Positions 24,673 to 33,290 of a DNA stretch of 64,000 bases are shown one piece after another (positions within the stretch are counted from its first letter, which is position 1; each line of letters opens with the position of its first letter). This DNA is from Oscillospiraceae bacterium (GTDB lineage Bacteria > Bacillota > Clostridia > Oscillospirales > Oscillospiraceae): contig JAFQFP010000031.1 of NCBI GenBank assembly GCA_017398625.1, positions 41,458-105,457 of the forward strand. Direction: 5' to 3'. The notes under the pieces are model-generated. The model saw only the letters and a program-made list of their open reading frames with translations. It ran no database searches and had not been told where the DNA came from. Position numbers and translations under genes: made by a program.

Positions 24673-25989
24673 GTGCTGAAAGTAACCAAATTCGGCGGCT
24701 CCTCCATGGCAGACGCCGGTCAGTACCGCAAGGTACGGGATATCATTCTGGCTGACCCCTCCCGAAAGGTGGTCATCGTCTCCGCCGCAGGCAAGCGGGA
24801 CAAGCGGGATCACAAGATCACCGATCTTCTGTATCTGTGCCATGCCCACACCCAGTACGGTGTGGATTGCACCCAAGTCTTTGAAATGATCACCTCCCGG
24901 TATCTGGGCATTCGGGACGAGCTGGGTCTTACTCTGGATCTGGAAAGCGAATTTGACGCACTGAAAAAGCAACTGGACAACAAGTCCATCTCTCAAGACG
25001 CGCTGGTCAGCCGGGGCGAATACTTCTCCGCCAAGCTGATGGCCGCCTATCTTGGCTACCGCTTTGTGGATGCCGCCGATTGGGTGCGCTTCAAGCTGGA
25101 CGGCACCGTGGATCAGGATATCTCCTACCCTGCTCTGGTGGGACAGATGAGCCCTCAGGGCATCGTGATCCCCGGCTTCTACGGCCGTATGCCCGACGGC
25201 AACATCCGCACCTTCTCCCGTGGCGGCAGCGACATCACCGGCGCGCTGGCAGCCGCGGCGCTGGACGCGGATATGTATGAAAACTGGACGGATGTTTCCG
25301 GTATCCTCATGGCAGACCCCCGGATCGTGGAAAATCCCCAGCCCATCCCCGAAGTCACCTACGACGAGCTGCGGGAGCTGAGCTACTCCGGTGCGCAGGT
25401 GCTCCATGAAGGCACCATTTTCCCCGTCCGCGAAAAGAACATCCCTGTCAACATCCTCAACACCAACGCTCCCAATGAGCCCGGCACCATCATCCGTGAG
25501 GACTTTGAGGTGGACAGCGACCCCCACCGGTTCATCACCGGCATCACCGGCAAGAAGGATTTCTCCATCATCTCCATGTCCAAGCGGGGCATGAGCAACG
25601 AAGTCGGTACACTGCGGAAGATGCTCTCCGTCATTGAGCGCTACAACATCTCCGTGGACTATGTGCCCAACGGCATCGACAATGTTTCCGTGGTGCTGCC
25701 CACCGATGCTTTGCAGCCTTATCAGTACGCCATTCTGGCAGAGATCGAAAAGGAAGTCCGTCCCGACAGCCTCAGCGTACACGACGAGATCGCCGTTGTC
25801 GCCGCCGTAGGTCGGAAGATGGCGTTCCGCCCCGGTATTTCCGGTAAGATCTTCGCTGCTCTGGGCGAGGCTGGTATCAATATCCGCATGATCAACCAAG
25901 GCCCCGATGAATTAAATATCATCTTCGGCGTGGATAACCGGGATTTCGCCACCGCCATCCGGGTACTCTATAATAGCTTTGTAAAATAA
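24673..25989 (+). CDS. lysC: Aspartate kinase
   Basis: Monofunctional aspartokinase (438 aa) catalysing the first step of the aspartate family. Contains KFGGSSM (residues 4-10), the RGGSDITGA motif in the kinase core (near 181) and two C-terminal ACT domains (about 300-438, with GISGKIFAALGEAGINIRMI) that bind amino-acid inhibitors. The sequence resembles the YclM-type enzymes. The start is GTG at 24673, after an AAGGAAGG site; no nearby ATG fits. It lies 24 bp after hom. Confidence 0.96.
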   Translation: MLKVTKFGGSSMADAGQYRKVRDIILADPSRKVVIVSAAGKRDKRDHKITDLLYLCHAHTQYGVDCTQVFEMITSRYLGIRDELGLTLDLESEFDALKKQLDNKSISQDALVSRGEYFSAKLMAAYLGYRFVDAADWVRFKLDGTVDQDISYPALVGQMSPQGIVIPGFYGRMPDGNIRTFSRGGSDITGALAAAALDADMYENWTDVSGILMADPRIVENPQPIPEVTYDELRELSYSGAQVLHEGTIFPVREKNIPVNILNTNAPNEPGTIIREDFEVDSDPHRFITGITGKKDFSIISMSKRGMSNEVGTLRKMLSVIERYNISVDYVPNGIDNVSVVLPTDALQPYQYAILAEIEKEVRPDSLSVHDEIAVVAAVGRKMAFRPGISGKIFAALGEAGINIRMINQGPDELNIIFGVDNRDFATAIRVLYNSFVK

Positions 25990-26040
25990 ACAGCCATGCG
26001 GGGGAGCTTCCCCCGCCCTGTATTTGGGAGGAAAACCGTT

Positions 26041-27054
26041 ATGAAAACCTATACCGTAGCCATTCTGGGCGCCACCGGTGCCGTCGGTCAAGAAATGCTG
26101 AAAATTCTGGAGGAACGCAACTTCCCCGTGGGCAAGCTGATCCCTCTGGCAAGCAAGCGCAGCGCCGGCAAGACCTTAAAGTTCAAGGGTGAGGACATCG
26201 TCATCCAAGAGGCCTGTGACGAGGCATTCGAGGGCGTAGACATCGTGCTGGGTGCCGCAGAGAACGACATCGCCGAGCAGTTCGCTCTGTCCATCGTCCG
26301 CTCCGGTGCCGTGTTCGTAGACAATTCCTCTGCCTTCCGTCTGGATCCCGATGTGCCGCTGGTGGTGCCGGAGGTCAACCCGGAGGATGTGCAGCGTGCC
26401 TACGGCATCATCTCCAACCCCAACTGCTCCACCATTATCACCGTCACCGCCGTCAACGCGCTGAACCGGATCGCCCCCATCAAGTCCATGACCGTTTCCA
26501 CCTATCAGGCAGTTTCCGGCGCAGGTGCCGGCGGTCCTGTGGAGCTGATGAATGAGGTGGAGGCTCTGCGCAACGGTGAAAGCTATGAGCCCAAGGTGTT
26601 CTCCCACCAGATCGCCTACAATCTGATCCCCCAGATCGGCAGCGAGCAGTTCCTCGGCTATACCAGCGAGGAAATGAAGATGCAGAACGAGGGCAGAAAG
26701 ATCATGCATCTGCCGGAGCTTGCCGTTTCCTGCACCTGTGTCCGTGTGCCTGTCATCCGCAGCCACTCTATTTCCGTCAGCTGCCACTTTGATGTGCCTG
26801 TCACCGTGGAGCAGGTTCGTGAGGCCATCGCCAATGCCCCCGGCTGCCGTCTGGTAGACGATCTGAAGAACAAGGAATACCCCATGCCTCTGGATACCAC
26901 CGATCAGGATATCGTGTATGTGGGCCGCATCCGTCCCGACCTCACCGATCCCAACGGCATCTGCCTGTGGTGCTGCGGCGACCAAGTTCGCAAGGGCGCT
27001 GCTACCAACGCCATCCAGATCGCCGAGCTGGTCGTAGAAAAGCTGGAAGCCTAA
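26041..27054 (+). CDS. asd: Aspartate-semialdehyde dehydrogenase
   Basis: NADPH-dependent enzyme (337 aa) giving aspartate semialdehyde, the branch point to lysine/diaminopimelate and threonine. NADP motif GATGAVGQEM (residues 9-18), catalytic Cys in SNPNCSTI (near 128), and the substrate-binding region EEMKMQNEGRKI. ATG at 26041 follows GGGAGG; the open frame begins 15 codons earlier inside a G/C hairpin (25998-26016) that lies between lysC and asd and lacks a T run. Last gene of the operon. Confidence 0.96.
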   Translation: MKTYTVAILGATGAVGQEMLKILEERNFPVGKLIPLASKRSAGKTLKFKGEDIVIQEACDEAFEGVDIVLGAAENDIAEQFALSIVRSGAVFVDNSSAFRLDPDVPLVVPEVNPEDVQRAYGIISNPNCSTIITVTAVNALNRIAPIKSMTVSTYQAVSGAGAGGPVELMNEVEALRNGESYEPKVFSHQIAYNLIPQIGSEQFLGYTSEEMKMQNEGRKIMHLPELAVSCTCVRVPVIRSHSISVSCHFDVPVTVEQVREAIANAPGCRLVDDLKNKEYPMPLDTTDQDIVYVGRIRPDLTDPNGICLWCCGDQVRKGAATNAIQIAELVVEKLEA

Positions 27055-27063
27055 TAGCGACGC

Positions 27064-27098
27064 AAAAGACCGTGTATCGTTTTGATACACGGTCTTTT
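27064..27098. terminator. Bidirectional terminator between asd and mgtE
   Basis: AAAAGACCGTGTATC, GTTTT loop, GATACACGGTCTTTT; perfect 15-bp stem between convergent genes. Confidence 0.95.
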
Positions 27099-27117
27099 AT
27101 ATGCACATAAGTCCGGG

Positions 27118-28494
27118 TCAGATCCCCAGCAGCAATGTGGCAAACAGGAAATACACCAGCAGGGACAGAGCATCCACGATGGTGGAGATAAAGGGGCTTG
27201 CCATCACCGCCGGGTCCAGATGCAGCACCTTGGCGATCATAGGCAGGCTGCAGCCCACCAGCTTGGCAATGACCACCGTGACGCACAGGGTCAGACAGAC
27301 CACCGCGTCCACCGTCAGCGTAATGGCTTCGTTGCCCATCAGCATCCGATCCACCAGCCAGATCTTCACAAAGCACACTGCCGCCAGAGCGATGCCGCAC
27401 AGCAGCGCCGTCCGAAGCTCCTTCCACAGCACCCGTCCGATGTCCCCGAACCGCAGCTCATCCAGACTTAAGGAACGGATCACCGTGACCGAGGACTGGG
27501 AACCGGAATTACCGCCGGTACCCATGAGCATGGGGATAAATGCGGTCAGCGCCACTTGGGCTGCCAGTGCCCCCTCAAAGGCGGTGATGATCAGCCCTGT
27601 AAAGGTGGCGGACACCATCAGCAGCATCAGCCACGGCACACGGCTCTTGAATAGGTCAAAGGCAGAGCTGCGCAGGTAGGTCTTTTCTGAGGGCAAAATA
27701 CCGCCCATCAGCTCCATATCCTCGGTGGCCTCGTCTTCCATAACATCCATGGCATCGTCGAAGGTAACGATACCCACCATCCGGTTCTCTTTGTCCACCA
27801 CAGGCAGCGCAAGGAAATTATACTTGCTCAGCATCCGCGCCACTTCTTCCTGATCGGTCTGGGTGCTGACAGAGATCAGATTGGTTAACATAATATCCTC
27901 GATAACGGTTTCGTCATCGGCGCACAGCAGAAGATCCTTCACCGTTACCATGCCGATAAGCACCCGGTCACGGGTAACATAGCAGGTATAGATGGTCTCT
28001 TTGTCCACGCCCTGCCGGCGGATCCGCAAAATACTCTCCTCCACCGTCATATCCGGGCGCAGGGTCACATACTCCGTGGTCATCATGGAGCCTGCGGAGT
28101 TCTCCGGATACCGCAGAAGCTGGTTGACGGAGTTGCGCAGCTCCGGGGTGGCCTGCTTTAAGATCCGCTTGACCACATTGGCAGGCATCTCCTCGATCAG
28201 ATCCGCCGCATCGTCGGCATAGAGCTCCTCAAGGATCTCCTTCAGCTCGTTATCGGAAAAGCCCCGGATCAGCAGCTCCTGCGCCTCGGGCTCCATTTCC
28301 ACAAAGGTCTCCGCCGCCTGCTCCTTGGTCAGCAGGCGGAACAGCAGGGGGATCTGCCGATCCTCCAGCTCCGTAAAGATCCCGGCGATGTCGCTGGGAT
28401 TCATAGTCACCAAAATATCCCGGAGGGTGGTATACTTCTTCTCCTCCAGCATTTTGATCAGTGCTTTCTGCATGATCTCAAAACGGTCTGCCAT
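27118..28494 (-). CDS. mgtE: Magnesium transporter MgtE
   Basis: Mg2+ channel of the MgtE family (458 aa). The cytoplasmic superhelical N domain (residues about 20-130) and a pair of CBS domains (about 135-255) sense Mg2+ and gate the pore; the C-terminal half has five hydrophobic helices with the conserved PMLMGTGGNSGSQSS pore region. The start at 28494 is set by AAGGAGGAGG upstream; 13 extra codons are open but unlikely. No M-box riboswitch fits the leader. Instead a TTGACA-17-TAAAAT promoter and a short ORF with its own ribosome binding site precede it. Confidence 0.96.
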   Translation of the reverse strand: MADRFEIMQKALIKMLEEKKYTTLRDILVTMNPSDIAGIFTELEDRQIPLLFRLLTKEQAAETFVEMEPEAQELLIRGFSDNELKEILEELYADDAADLIEEMPANVVKRILKQATPELRNSVNQLLRYPENSAGSMMTTEYVTLRPDMTVEESILRIRRQGVDKETIYTCYVTRDRVLIGMVTVKDLLLCADDETVIEDIMLTNLISVSTQTDQEEVARMLSKYNFLALPVVDKENRMVGIVTFDDAMDVMEDEATEDMELMGGILPSEKTYLRSSAFDLFKSRVPWLMLLMVSATFTGLIITAFEGALAAQVALTAFIPMLMGTGGNSGSQSSVTVIRSLSLDELRFGDIGRVLWKELRTALLCGIALAAVCFVKIWLVDRMLMGNEAITLTVDAVVCLTLCVTVVIAKLVGCSLPMIAKVLHLDPAVMASPFISTIVDALSLLVYFLFATLLLGI

Positions 28495-28537
28495 ATCATT
28501 TCCTCCTCCTTTTTGCTTGGAAAGAGGCCGCAAAGTG

Positions 28538-28603
28538 TCACCGCGTCAGACGCGGTGTGCCACTACTTTGGCCCGGTATACTGCCATTACTGCCCGCGTC
28601 CAT
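28538..28603 (-). CDS. Putative 21-aa leader peptide of mgtE
   Basis: An ATG at 28603 follows an AAGGGGGG site by 6-7 bases and opens a 21-codon frame (MDAGSNGSIPGQ, then SSGTPRLTR) ending in TGA 43 bp before the mgtE start. Its last codons overlap the 5' half of a hairpin (CACCGCGTC/GACGCGGTG) nested in a larger GGCC-AAAGT...ACTTTGCGGCC stem. Such a layout is what one expects of a translation-dependent leader like those of other Mg2+ transporters. No homologue is known to me; a chance ORF in a structured leader is the alternative. Confidence 0.4.
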   Translation of the reverse strand: MDAGSNGSIPGQSSGTPRLTR

Positions 28604-28640
28604 GCTGTTCCCCCCTTTTTTGAGATCTACCGTTATTTTA

Positions 28641-28669
28641 TTCCCCAAAACGCCTCTTGTCAACCTTGA
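28641..28669 (-). promoter_or_regulatory. Promoter of mgtE
   Basis: On the minus strand a consensus TTGACA, a 17-bp spacer and TAAAAT; transcription would start about 30 bases before the leader peptide ORF. Confidence 0.72.
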
Positions 28670-28723
28670 CTACCGCTGCTTTGTACCATAAAATATAAGA
28701 AATCCATTTTTGCGAGGTGCCCT

Positions 28724-29308
28724 ATGTCTGTACGGATCGCCACGGAGCAGGATATCCCTGCCATGCTTGCCATCTACCGTCCCTATGTGGAGAACACCAC
28801 CTTCTCTTTTGAATACGAACCCCCCTCCTTGGAGGAATTCACCCGCCGGTTTCGCAGCTATACCGCCCAATTTCCGTGGCTGGTCTGGGAGGAGCAGGCG
28901 CAGGTGCTGGGCTACGCCTATGCCGCCGCGCCCTTTGAAAGAACCGCCTACCGCTGGTGCGCCGAGCCCTCCATCTACCTTGCCCCGGAAGCACAGGGCA
29001 GGGGCGTTGGACGGCAGCTTTACGCCCTTTTGGAGCAGATCCTCGCCGCACAGGGCTATCATGTGCTCTACACGGTGGTGACCTCGGAGAACACCGGCTC
29101 TGTTGCTTTTCATCAGGCGGTGGGCTACCGGACTGCCGCCGTTTTCCCCAACTGCGGCTGTAAGTTCGGCAGATGGCTGGGCACGGTTTGGCTGGAAAAG
29201 CGGCTGTGCTGCGGTAAGATCCCCGATTCTGCCCCGATCCCATGGCCCGTGTTCGTTAAAACTGACAGAAACTTCCTAAAAGTTTTAGATAAAATGCCGC
29301 TTTCCTAA
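28724..29308 (+). CDS. GNAT family N-acetyltransferase, phosphinothricin acetyltransferase-like
   Basis: A 194-aa GNAT enzyme. The acetyl-CoA loop is [13 protein letters not shown] (near 87-99), and the N-terminal [20 protein letters not shown] plus SFEYEPPS match the PAT/YwnH group that acetylates phosphinothricin-like or methionine-sulfoximine-like amino acids. The substrate here is unknown. The C-terminal ~25 residues beyond the fold look unrelated. It has GAGGTG before ATG and no operon partner. Confidence 0.88.
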   Translation: MSVRIATEQDIPAMLAIYRPYVENTTFSFEYEPPSLEEFTRRFRSYTAQFPWLVWEEQAQVLGYAYAAAPFERTAYRWCAEPSIYLAPEAQGRGVGRQLYALLEQILAAQGYHVLYTVVTSENTGSVAFHQAVGYRTAAVFPNCGCKFGRWLGTVWLEKRLCCGKIPDSAPIPWPVFVKTDRNFLKVLDKMPLS

Positions 29309-29417
29309 ATGCGGAAAATATGGTATGTTATTCGTAGGGCAGCTATGACTGTCAGTCCCTTTATGCACTTTTGTAAGCAAATGTACCCAACATTCTGAAA
29401 TACAAGGAGCTGTGATC

Positions 29418-30608
29418 ATGTACTTCCAAAAAAAGCGCTGCATTGCCATGCTTCTGGCCGGTGGCCAGGGCAGCCGACTGAAGGTTCTGACGGAGAAGAC
29501 CGCCAAACCTGCCGTCCCCTTTGGCGGTAAATACCGCATCATCGACTTCCCCCTGAGCAACTGTGTCAACTCCGGCATCGATACCGTGGGCATTCTGACC
29601 CAGTATCAGCCTCTGGAGCTGAACGAATACATCGGCAACGGCCAGCCTTGGGGTCTGAACAAGACCAGAAGCTGCGCGCAGGTTCTGCCCCCCTACGAGC
29701 GCCACGACAAGAAGTCCGGCTGGTATAAGGGCACTGCCAACGCCATCTATCAGAACATCGATTTCATCGAGCGCTTCGATCCCGACTATGTGGTGATCCT
29801 CTCCGGCGACCACATCTATAAGATGGACTATGCCGCCATGGTGGAATACCACGAAAAGCACGAGGCAAGCTGCACCATCGCTGTGCGCAATGTGCCTCTG
29901 GCAGAGGCCTCCCGCTTCGGCATTCTGAACACCAATCCCGACAACTCCATCTACGAGTTCGAGGAGAAGCCCAAGAAGCCCAAGTCCACCAACGCCTCCA
30001 TGGGTATCTATGTATTCAACTGGAAGGTGCTGCGGGAAGCTCTGATCGCCGACGAGGACGATGCCAGCTCCTCCAACGACTTCGGTAAAAACATCATCCC
30101 CAACCTGCTGAACGCCGGTCACAAGATGATGGCATACAACTTTGACGGCTACTGGAAGGATGTGGGCACCATCGACTCCCTGTGGGAAGCCAACATGGAG
30201 CTGCTGGGCAAGGATCCCGAATTCAACATCCGCGGCGACGAGCGCAGCAAGATCTACGCCCGTAACTCCGCTCTGCCCTCCTCCTACATCGACGAGGATG
30301 CCAAGACCGTCAACTGCTTCATCGCAGAGGGCAGCGAGGTCTACGGCACTGTCCGTCACAGCGTCATCTCCACCGGCTGCACCATCGGTGAGGACGCTCT
30401 GGTGGAGGACTCCGTGGTGATGCCCGGTGTGGTCATTGAGCCCGGCGCCATCGTCCGTCACGCCATTCTGGGCGAAAACAGCAAGGTCTGCCGCAACGCC
30501 GTTGTGGGCGGTGCCTTCGAAGCCGACGAGAAGAAGAACATCAGCGTCACCTCCAAGGGCGCTGTCGTAGAAGCCAACACCGTGCTCCTGCCCGGTGAAA
30601 TGCTGTAA
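29418..30608 (+). CDS. glgC: Glucose-1-phosphate adenylyltransferase
   Basis: ADP-glucose pyrophosphorylase (396 aa), the committed step of glycogen synthesis. The nucleotide/substrate loop [20 protein letters not shown] (near 13-32) and the following [13 protein letters not shown] are intact; [10 protein letters not shown] and the C-terminal left-handed beta-helix repeats are visible. Start ATG at 29418 sits 8 bases after AAGGAG; a GTG at 29412 is less well placed. It is the first of glgC-glgD-glgA (15-bp and 4-bp junctions). Confidence 0.95.
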   Translation: MYFQKKRCIAMLLAGGQGSRLKVLTEKTAKPAVPFGGKYRIIDFPLSNCVNSGIDTVGILTQYQPLELNEYIGNGQPWGLNKTRSCAQVLPPYERHDKKSGWYKGTANAIYQNIDFIERFDPDYVVILSGDHIYKMDYAAMVEYHEKHEASCTIAVRNVPLAEASRFGILNTNPDNSIYEFEEKPKKPKSTNASMGIYVFNWKVLREALIADEDDASSSNDFGKNIIPNLLNAGHKMMAYNFDGYWKDVGTIDSLWEANMELLGKDPEFNIRGDERSKIYARNSALPSSYIDEDAKTVNCFIAEGSEVYGTVRHSVISTGCTIGEDALVEDSVVMPGVVIEPGAIVRHAILGENSKVCRNAVVGGAFEADEKKNISVTSKGAVVEANTVLLPGEML

Positions 30609-30622
30609 GGAGGGATATCGCT

Positions 30623-31735
30623 ATGAACGTAATGGGTATTATCTTTGCCAATGACGCAACTCTGGGTGAACTGACCGATAAGCGTACCATGGCCAGCCTT
30701 CCCTTCGGCGGCCGTTACCGTCAGGTAGACTTTGCCCTGTCCAATCTGTCCAGCGCCGGTGTCCGCCATGTGGGCATCATCACCCGCCACAGCTACCAGT
30801 CCCTCATGAACCACATCGGCTCCGGTGAGGAATGGGGACTGGAGATGGAAGAGGGCGGCATGGAGTTTCTGACTCCCTACGCCATGAGCACCAAGGATTC
30901 CTACCGCGGCAAGCTGGAATCTCTGTATACCGCATGGGATTTTCTGGAGTACGGACCTGAGGACGAGTATGTCATCATGATCGACTCCGCCGTGCTGAGT
31001 AACATCGATCTGAACAAGGTTCTCGCTGCCCACATCGAAAGCGGCAAGGACATCACCGTGGTCGCCAAGGCAGGCATCGCCAACGGCTCCAAGCAGCTGG
31101 ATCTGGCACTGAAGCTGGATGACAAGGGCGGCATCGCCGACATCGCCGTTGACTATGTGGCTCCCGCCGACTATCTGGCTTCCATGGACATCTTCGTGCT
31201 GTCCAAGCGCTTCCTCATGGAGCAGGTGAAGGAGCACATCTCCCACAACCTGTACCACATGGACCGGGATCTGGTTCTGGGTCTGTGGCAGAAGGGCGCC
31301 ATCGGCATCAATGTATTCGAGTTTGAAGGCGTTGCCATGTTCAACGAGTCCATCGAAGAGTATTTCCGCAACTCCCTGTCCCTCATCAAGAAGGATGTCC
31401 GCAAGGATCTGTTTGGCAGAAACCACCCCGTGTTCACCAAGGTTCGTGACCGTGTTCCCACCTACTACGGCGAGGATTGCGAGATCGAGGACTGCATCAT
31501 TGCCGACGGCTGTATGCTGGAGGGTGAGGCAGAGAACTGCCTGCTGTTCCGTCAGGTCACTCTGGAAAAGGGTGCTGAGATTGAGGATTGCATCATTATG
31601 AACGACTCCGTCATCGGTGAAGGCGCTGAGCTGAAGTATGTCATTCTGGACAAGAATGTTACCATCACCCCCGGCACCAAGATCATCGGCACCAAGAGCT
31701 CTCCCGTGATCATCAAGCGGGGTGAAACCGTATGA
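30623..31735 (+). CDS. glgD: Glucose-1-phosphate adenylyltransferase regulatory subunit GlgD
   Basis: GlgC paralogue (370 aa) with the same fold but a degenerate N-terminal loop: IIFANDATLGELTDKRTMAS replaces the GGxGxRL signature, so it should be non-catalytic. In Firmicutes GlgD forms a more active heterotetramer with GlgC. The GGRYRQVDFALSNLSSAG segment and the beta-helix C-terminus are preserved. It lies between glgC and glgA and its stop overlaps glgA (ATGA). Confidence 0.94.
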   Translation: MNVMGIIFANDATLGELTDKRTMASLPFGGRYRQVDFALSNLSSAGVRHVGIITRHSYQSLMNHIGSGEEWGLEMEEGGMEFLTPYAMSTKDSYRGKLESLYTAWDFLEYGPEDEYVIMIDSAVLSNIDLNKVLAAHIESGKDITVVAKAGIANGSKQLDLALKLDDKGGIADIAVDYVAPADYLASMDIFVLSKRFLMEQVKEHISHNLYHMDRDLVLGLWQKGAIGINVFEFEGVAMFNESIEEYFRNSLSLIKKDVRKDLFGRNHPVFTKVRDRVPTYYGEDCEIEDCIIADGCMLEGEAENCLLFRQVTLEKGAEIEDCIIMNDSVIGEGAELKYVILDKNVTITPGTKIIGTKSSPVIIKRGETV

Positions 31736-33177
31736 AGATCGCCGTCCTTGCCTCCGAAGGCGCACCCTACGCCAAATCCGGCGGTCTGGGTGACGTGATG
31801 GAAGCCCTGCCTGCCGCCCTTGCCCGGATCCCCGGCAACGAGGTGGTGCTGGTGCTGCCCTACTACAAAAAGATCAAGGACAATGCCGCTTACCCGGTGG
31901 AGTTGGTCTGCGAATTTGAAACCAGCCTCGGCTGGCGGAAGCAGTACTGCGGCGTAATGAAGCTGCTGGGCCGTACCGACGGTGTGCAGGTCTACTTTGT
32001 AGACAACCAGTATTACTTTGCCGGCCGTACCGGCGCCATCTACGGCGACATGGACGACGGCGAGCGCTATGCCTACTTCTCCAAAGCATGTCTGGACACC
32101 CTGTCCGCCGTGGGCTTCATTCCCGATGTGATCCAGTGCAACGACTGGCAGACCGCCCTTGTTCCCACCTATCTCAAGAGCGTCTACCGCGATGTGTTCC
32201 CCGACACCAAGATCATGTACACCATCCACAATATCGAGTATCAGGGCTGGGCAAATGCCAGCTTCTTCGACGATGTTCTGGGTCTGCCTTGGGAATGGCG
32301 GAGCTGTCTGGATATGGGCGGCAGCGTGAACATGATGAAAGGTGCCATTGAGTCTGCCGATCTGGTCACCACCGTTTCCGAGACCTATGCCCGGGAGCTG
32401 ATGTATCCTTACTATGCCCACGGGCTGGACGGCGTGCTTTCCGACGCCGCATGGAAGCTCACCGGCATCACCAACGGCATCGACACCAACACCTTTAACC
32501 CCGCCACCGACCCCGCTCTGCCCGCCCACTTCAGCGCCTCCGACTTCACCGCCGGCAAAGCAGCCTGCAAGGCGGCGCTGCAGCAGGAGGTAGGTCTGCC
32601 TCAGGAGGCCGATACCCCTCTGATGGTCATGGTCACCCGTCTGGCAGGCCATAAGGGTCTGGATCTGCTGTGCTACATCGCCCGCAAGCTGCTGTGGGAG
32701 GAGAAGTGCCAGCTTTTGATCCTCGGCACCGGCGAAGCGCAGTACGAGCAGTTCTTTAAGGAGCTGGCAGCGGAATTCCCGGACCGGGTGGCTGCCAAGA
32801 TCACCTTCAATCTGGGTCTGGCGGCACGGATCTACGCCGGCGGCGACATCTATCTGATGCCCTCCAAGTCCGAGCCCTGCGGCCTAAGCCAGATGAACGC
32901 CATGCGCTACGGCACCGTGCCTGTTGTCCATGCCACCGGCGGTCTGCGGGACACCGTTCCCCCTGCCGACGAAAAGGGACAGGGCGGTCTGGGCTTTACC
33001 TTCCAGAGCTACAACGGCGATGATTTCCTCGCCTCCGTCAAGCGCTGTCTGAACCTGTACCACAATGACCGGGAGGGCTTCCGTGCTCTGCAGTACCGGG
33101 ATATGACACAGGACTTCAGTTGGAATGTCCCTGCCGGACGCTATATGGACCTGTTCCGCCAGATGTGCGGTCAATAA
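31732..33177 (+). CDS. glgA: Glycogen synthase (ADP-glucose type)
   Basis: GT5 glycosyltransferase (481 aa) that elongates alpha-1,4-glucan from ADP-glucose. The ADP-binding KSGGLGDV motif is at residues 15-22, the GIDTNTFNP linker near 250, and the C-terminal donor site has PSKSEPCGLSQMNAMRYG (near 380). ATGA overlap with glgD indicates coupling. No branching enzyme or phosphorylase follows; a strong terminator ends the transcript. Confidence 0.96.
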   Translation: MKIAVLASEGAPYAKSGGLGDVMEALPAALARIPGNEVVLVLPYYKKIKDNAAYPVELVCEFETSLGWRKQYCGVMKLLGRTDGVQVYFVDNQYYFAGRTGAIYGDMDDGERYAYFSKACLDTLSAVGFIPDVIQCNDWQTALVPTYLKSVYRDVFPDTKIMYTIHNIEYQGWANASFFDDVLGLPWEWRSCLDMGGSVNMMKGAIESADLVTTVSETYARELMYPYYAHGLDGVLSDAAWKLTGITNGIDTNTFNPATDPALPAHFSASDFTAGKAACKAALQQEVGLPQEADTPLMVMVTRLAGHKGLDLLCYIARKLLWEEKCQLLILGTGEAQYEQFFKELAAEFPDRVAAKITFNLGLAARIYAGGDIYLMPSKSEPCGLSQMNAMRYGTVPVVHATGGLRDTVPPADEKGQGGLGFTFQSYNGDDFLASVKRCLNLYHNDREGFRALQYRDMTQDFSWNVPAGRYMDLFRQMCGQ

Positions 33178-33189
33178 TGCTTCCCATGC

Positions 33190-33219
33190 ACCGGGGCGGT
33201 ACCACCGCCCCGGTTTTTT
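33190..33219 (+). terminator. Terminator after glgCDA
   Basis: ACCGGGGCGGTACCACCGCCCCGGT followed by six Ts; strong GC stem. Confidence 0.92.
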
Positions 33220-33290
33220 ATGGTCTTTCCTCTTCCCTTTTTGGGAAAAATAGTATATAATTCTCTGGATACCATGCAAGGAGAGAATAT

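Noticed and set aside
28495-28690. M-box (ykoK) magnesium riboswitch before mgtE
   Set aside because: The leader lacks the conserved M-box core and is too short; it contains a short ORF and a simple hairpin instead.
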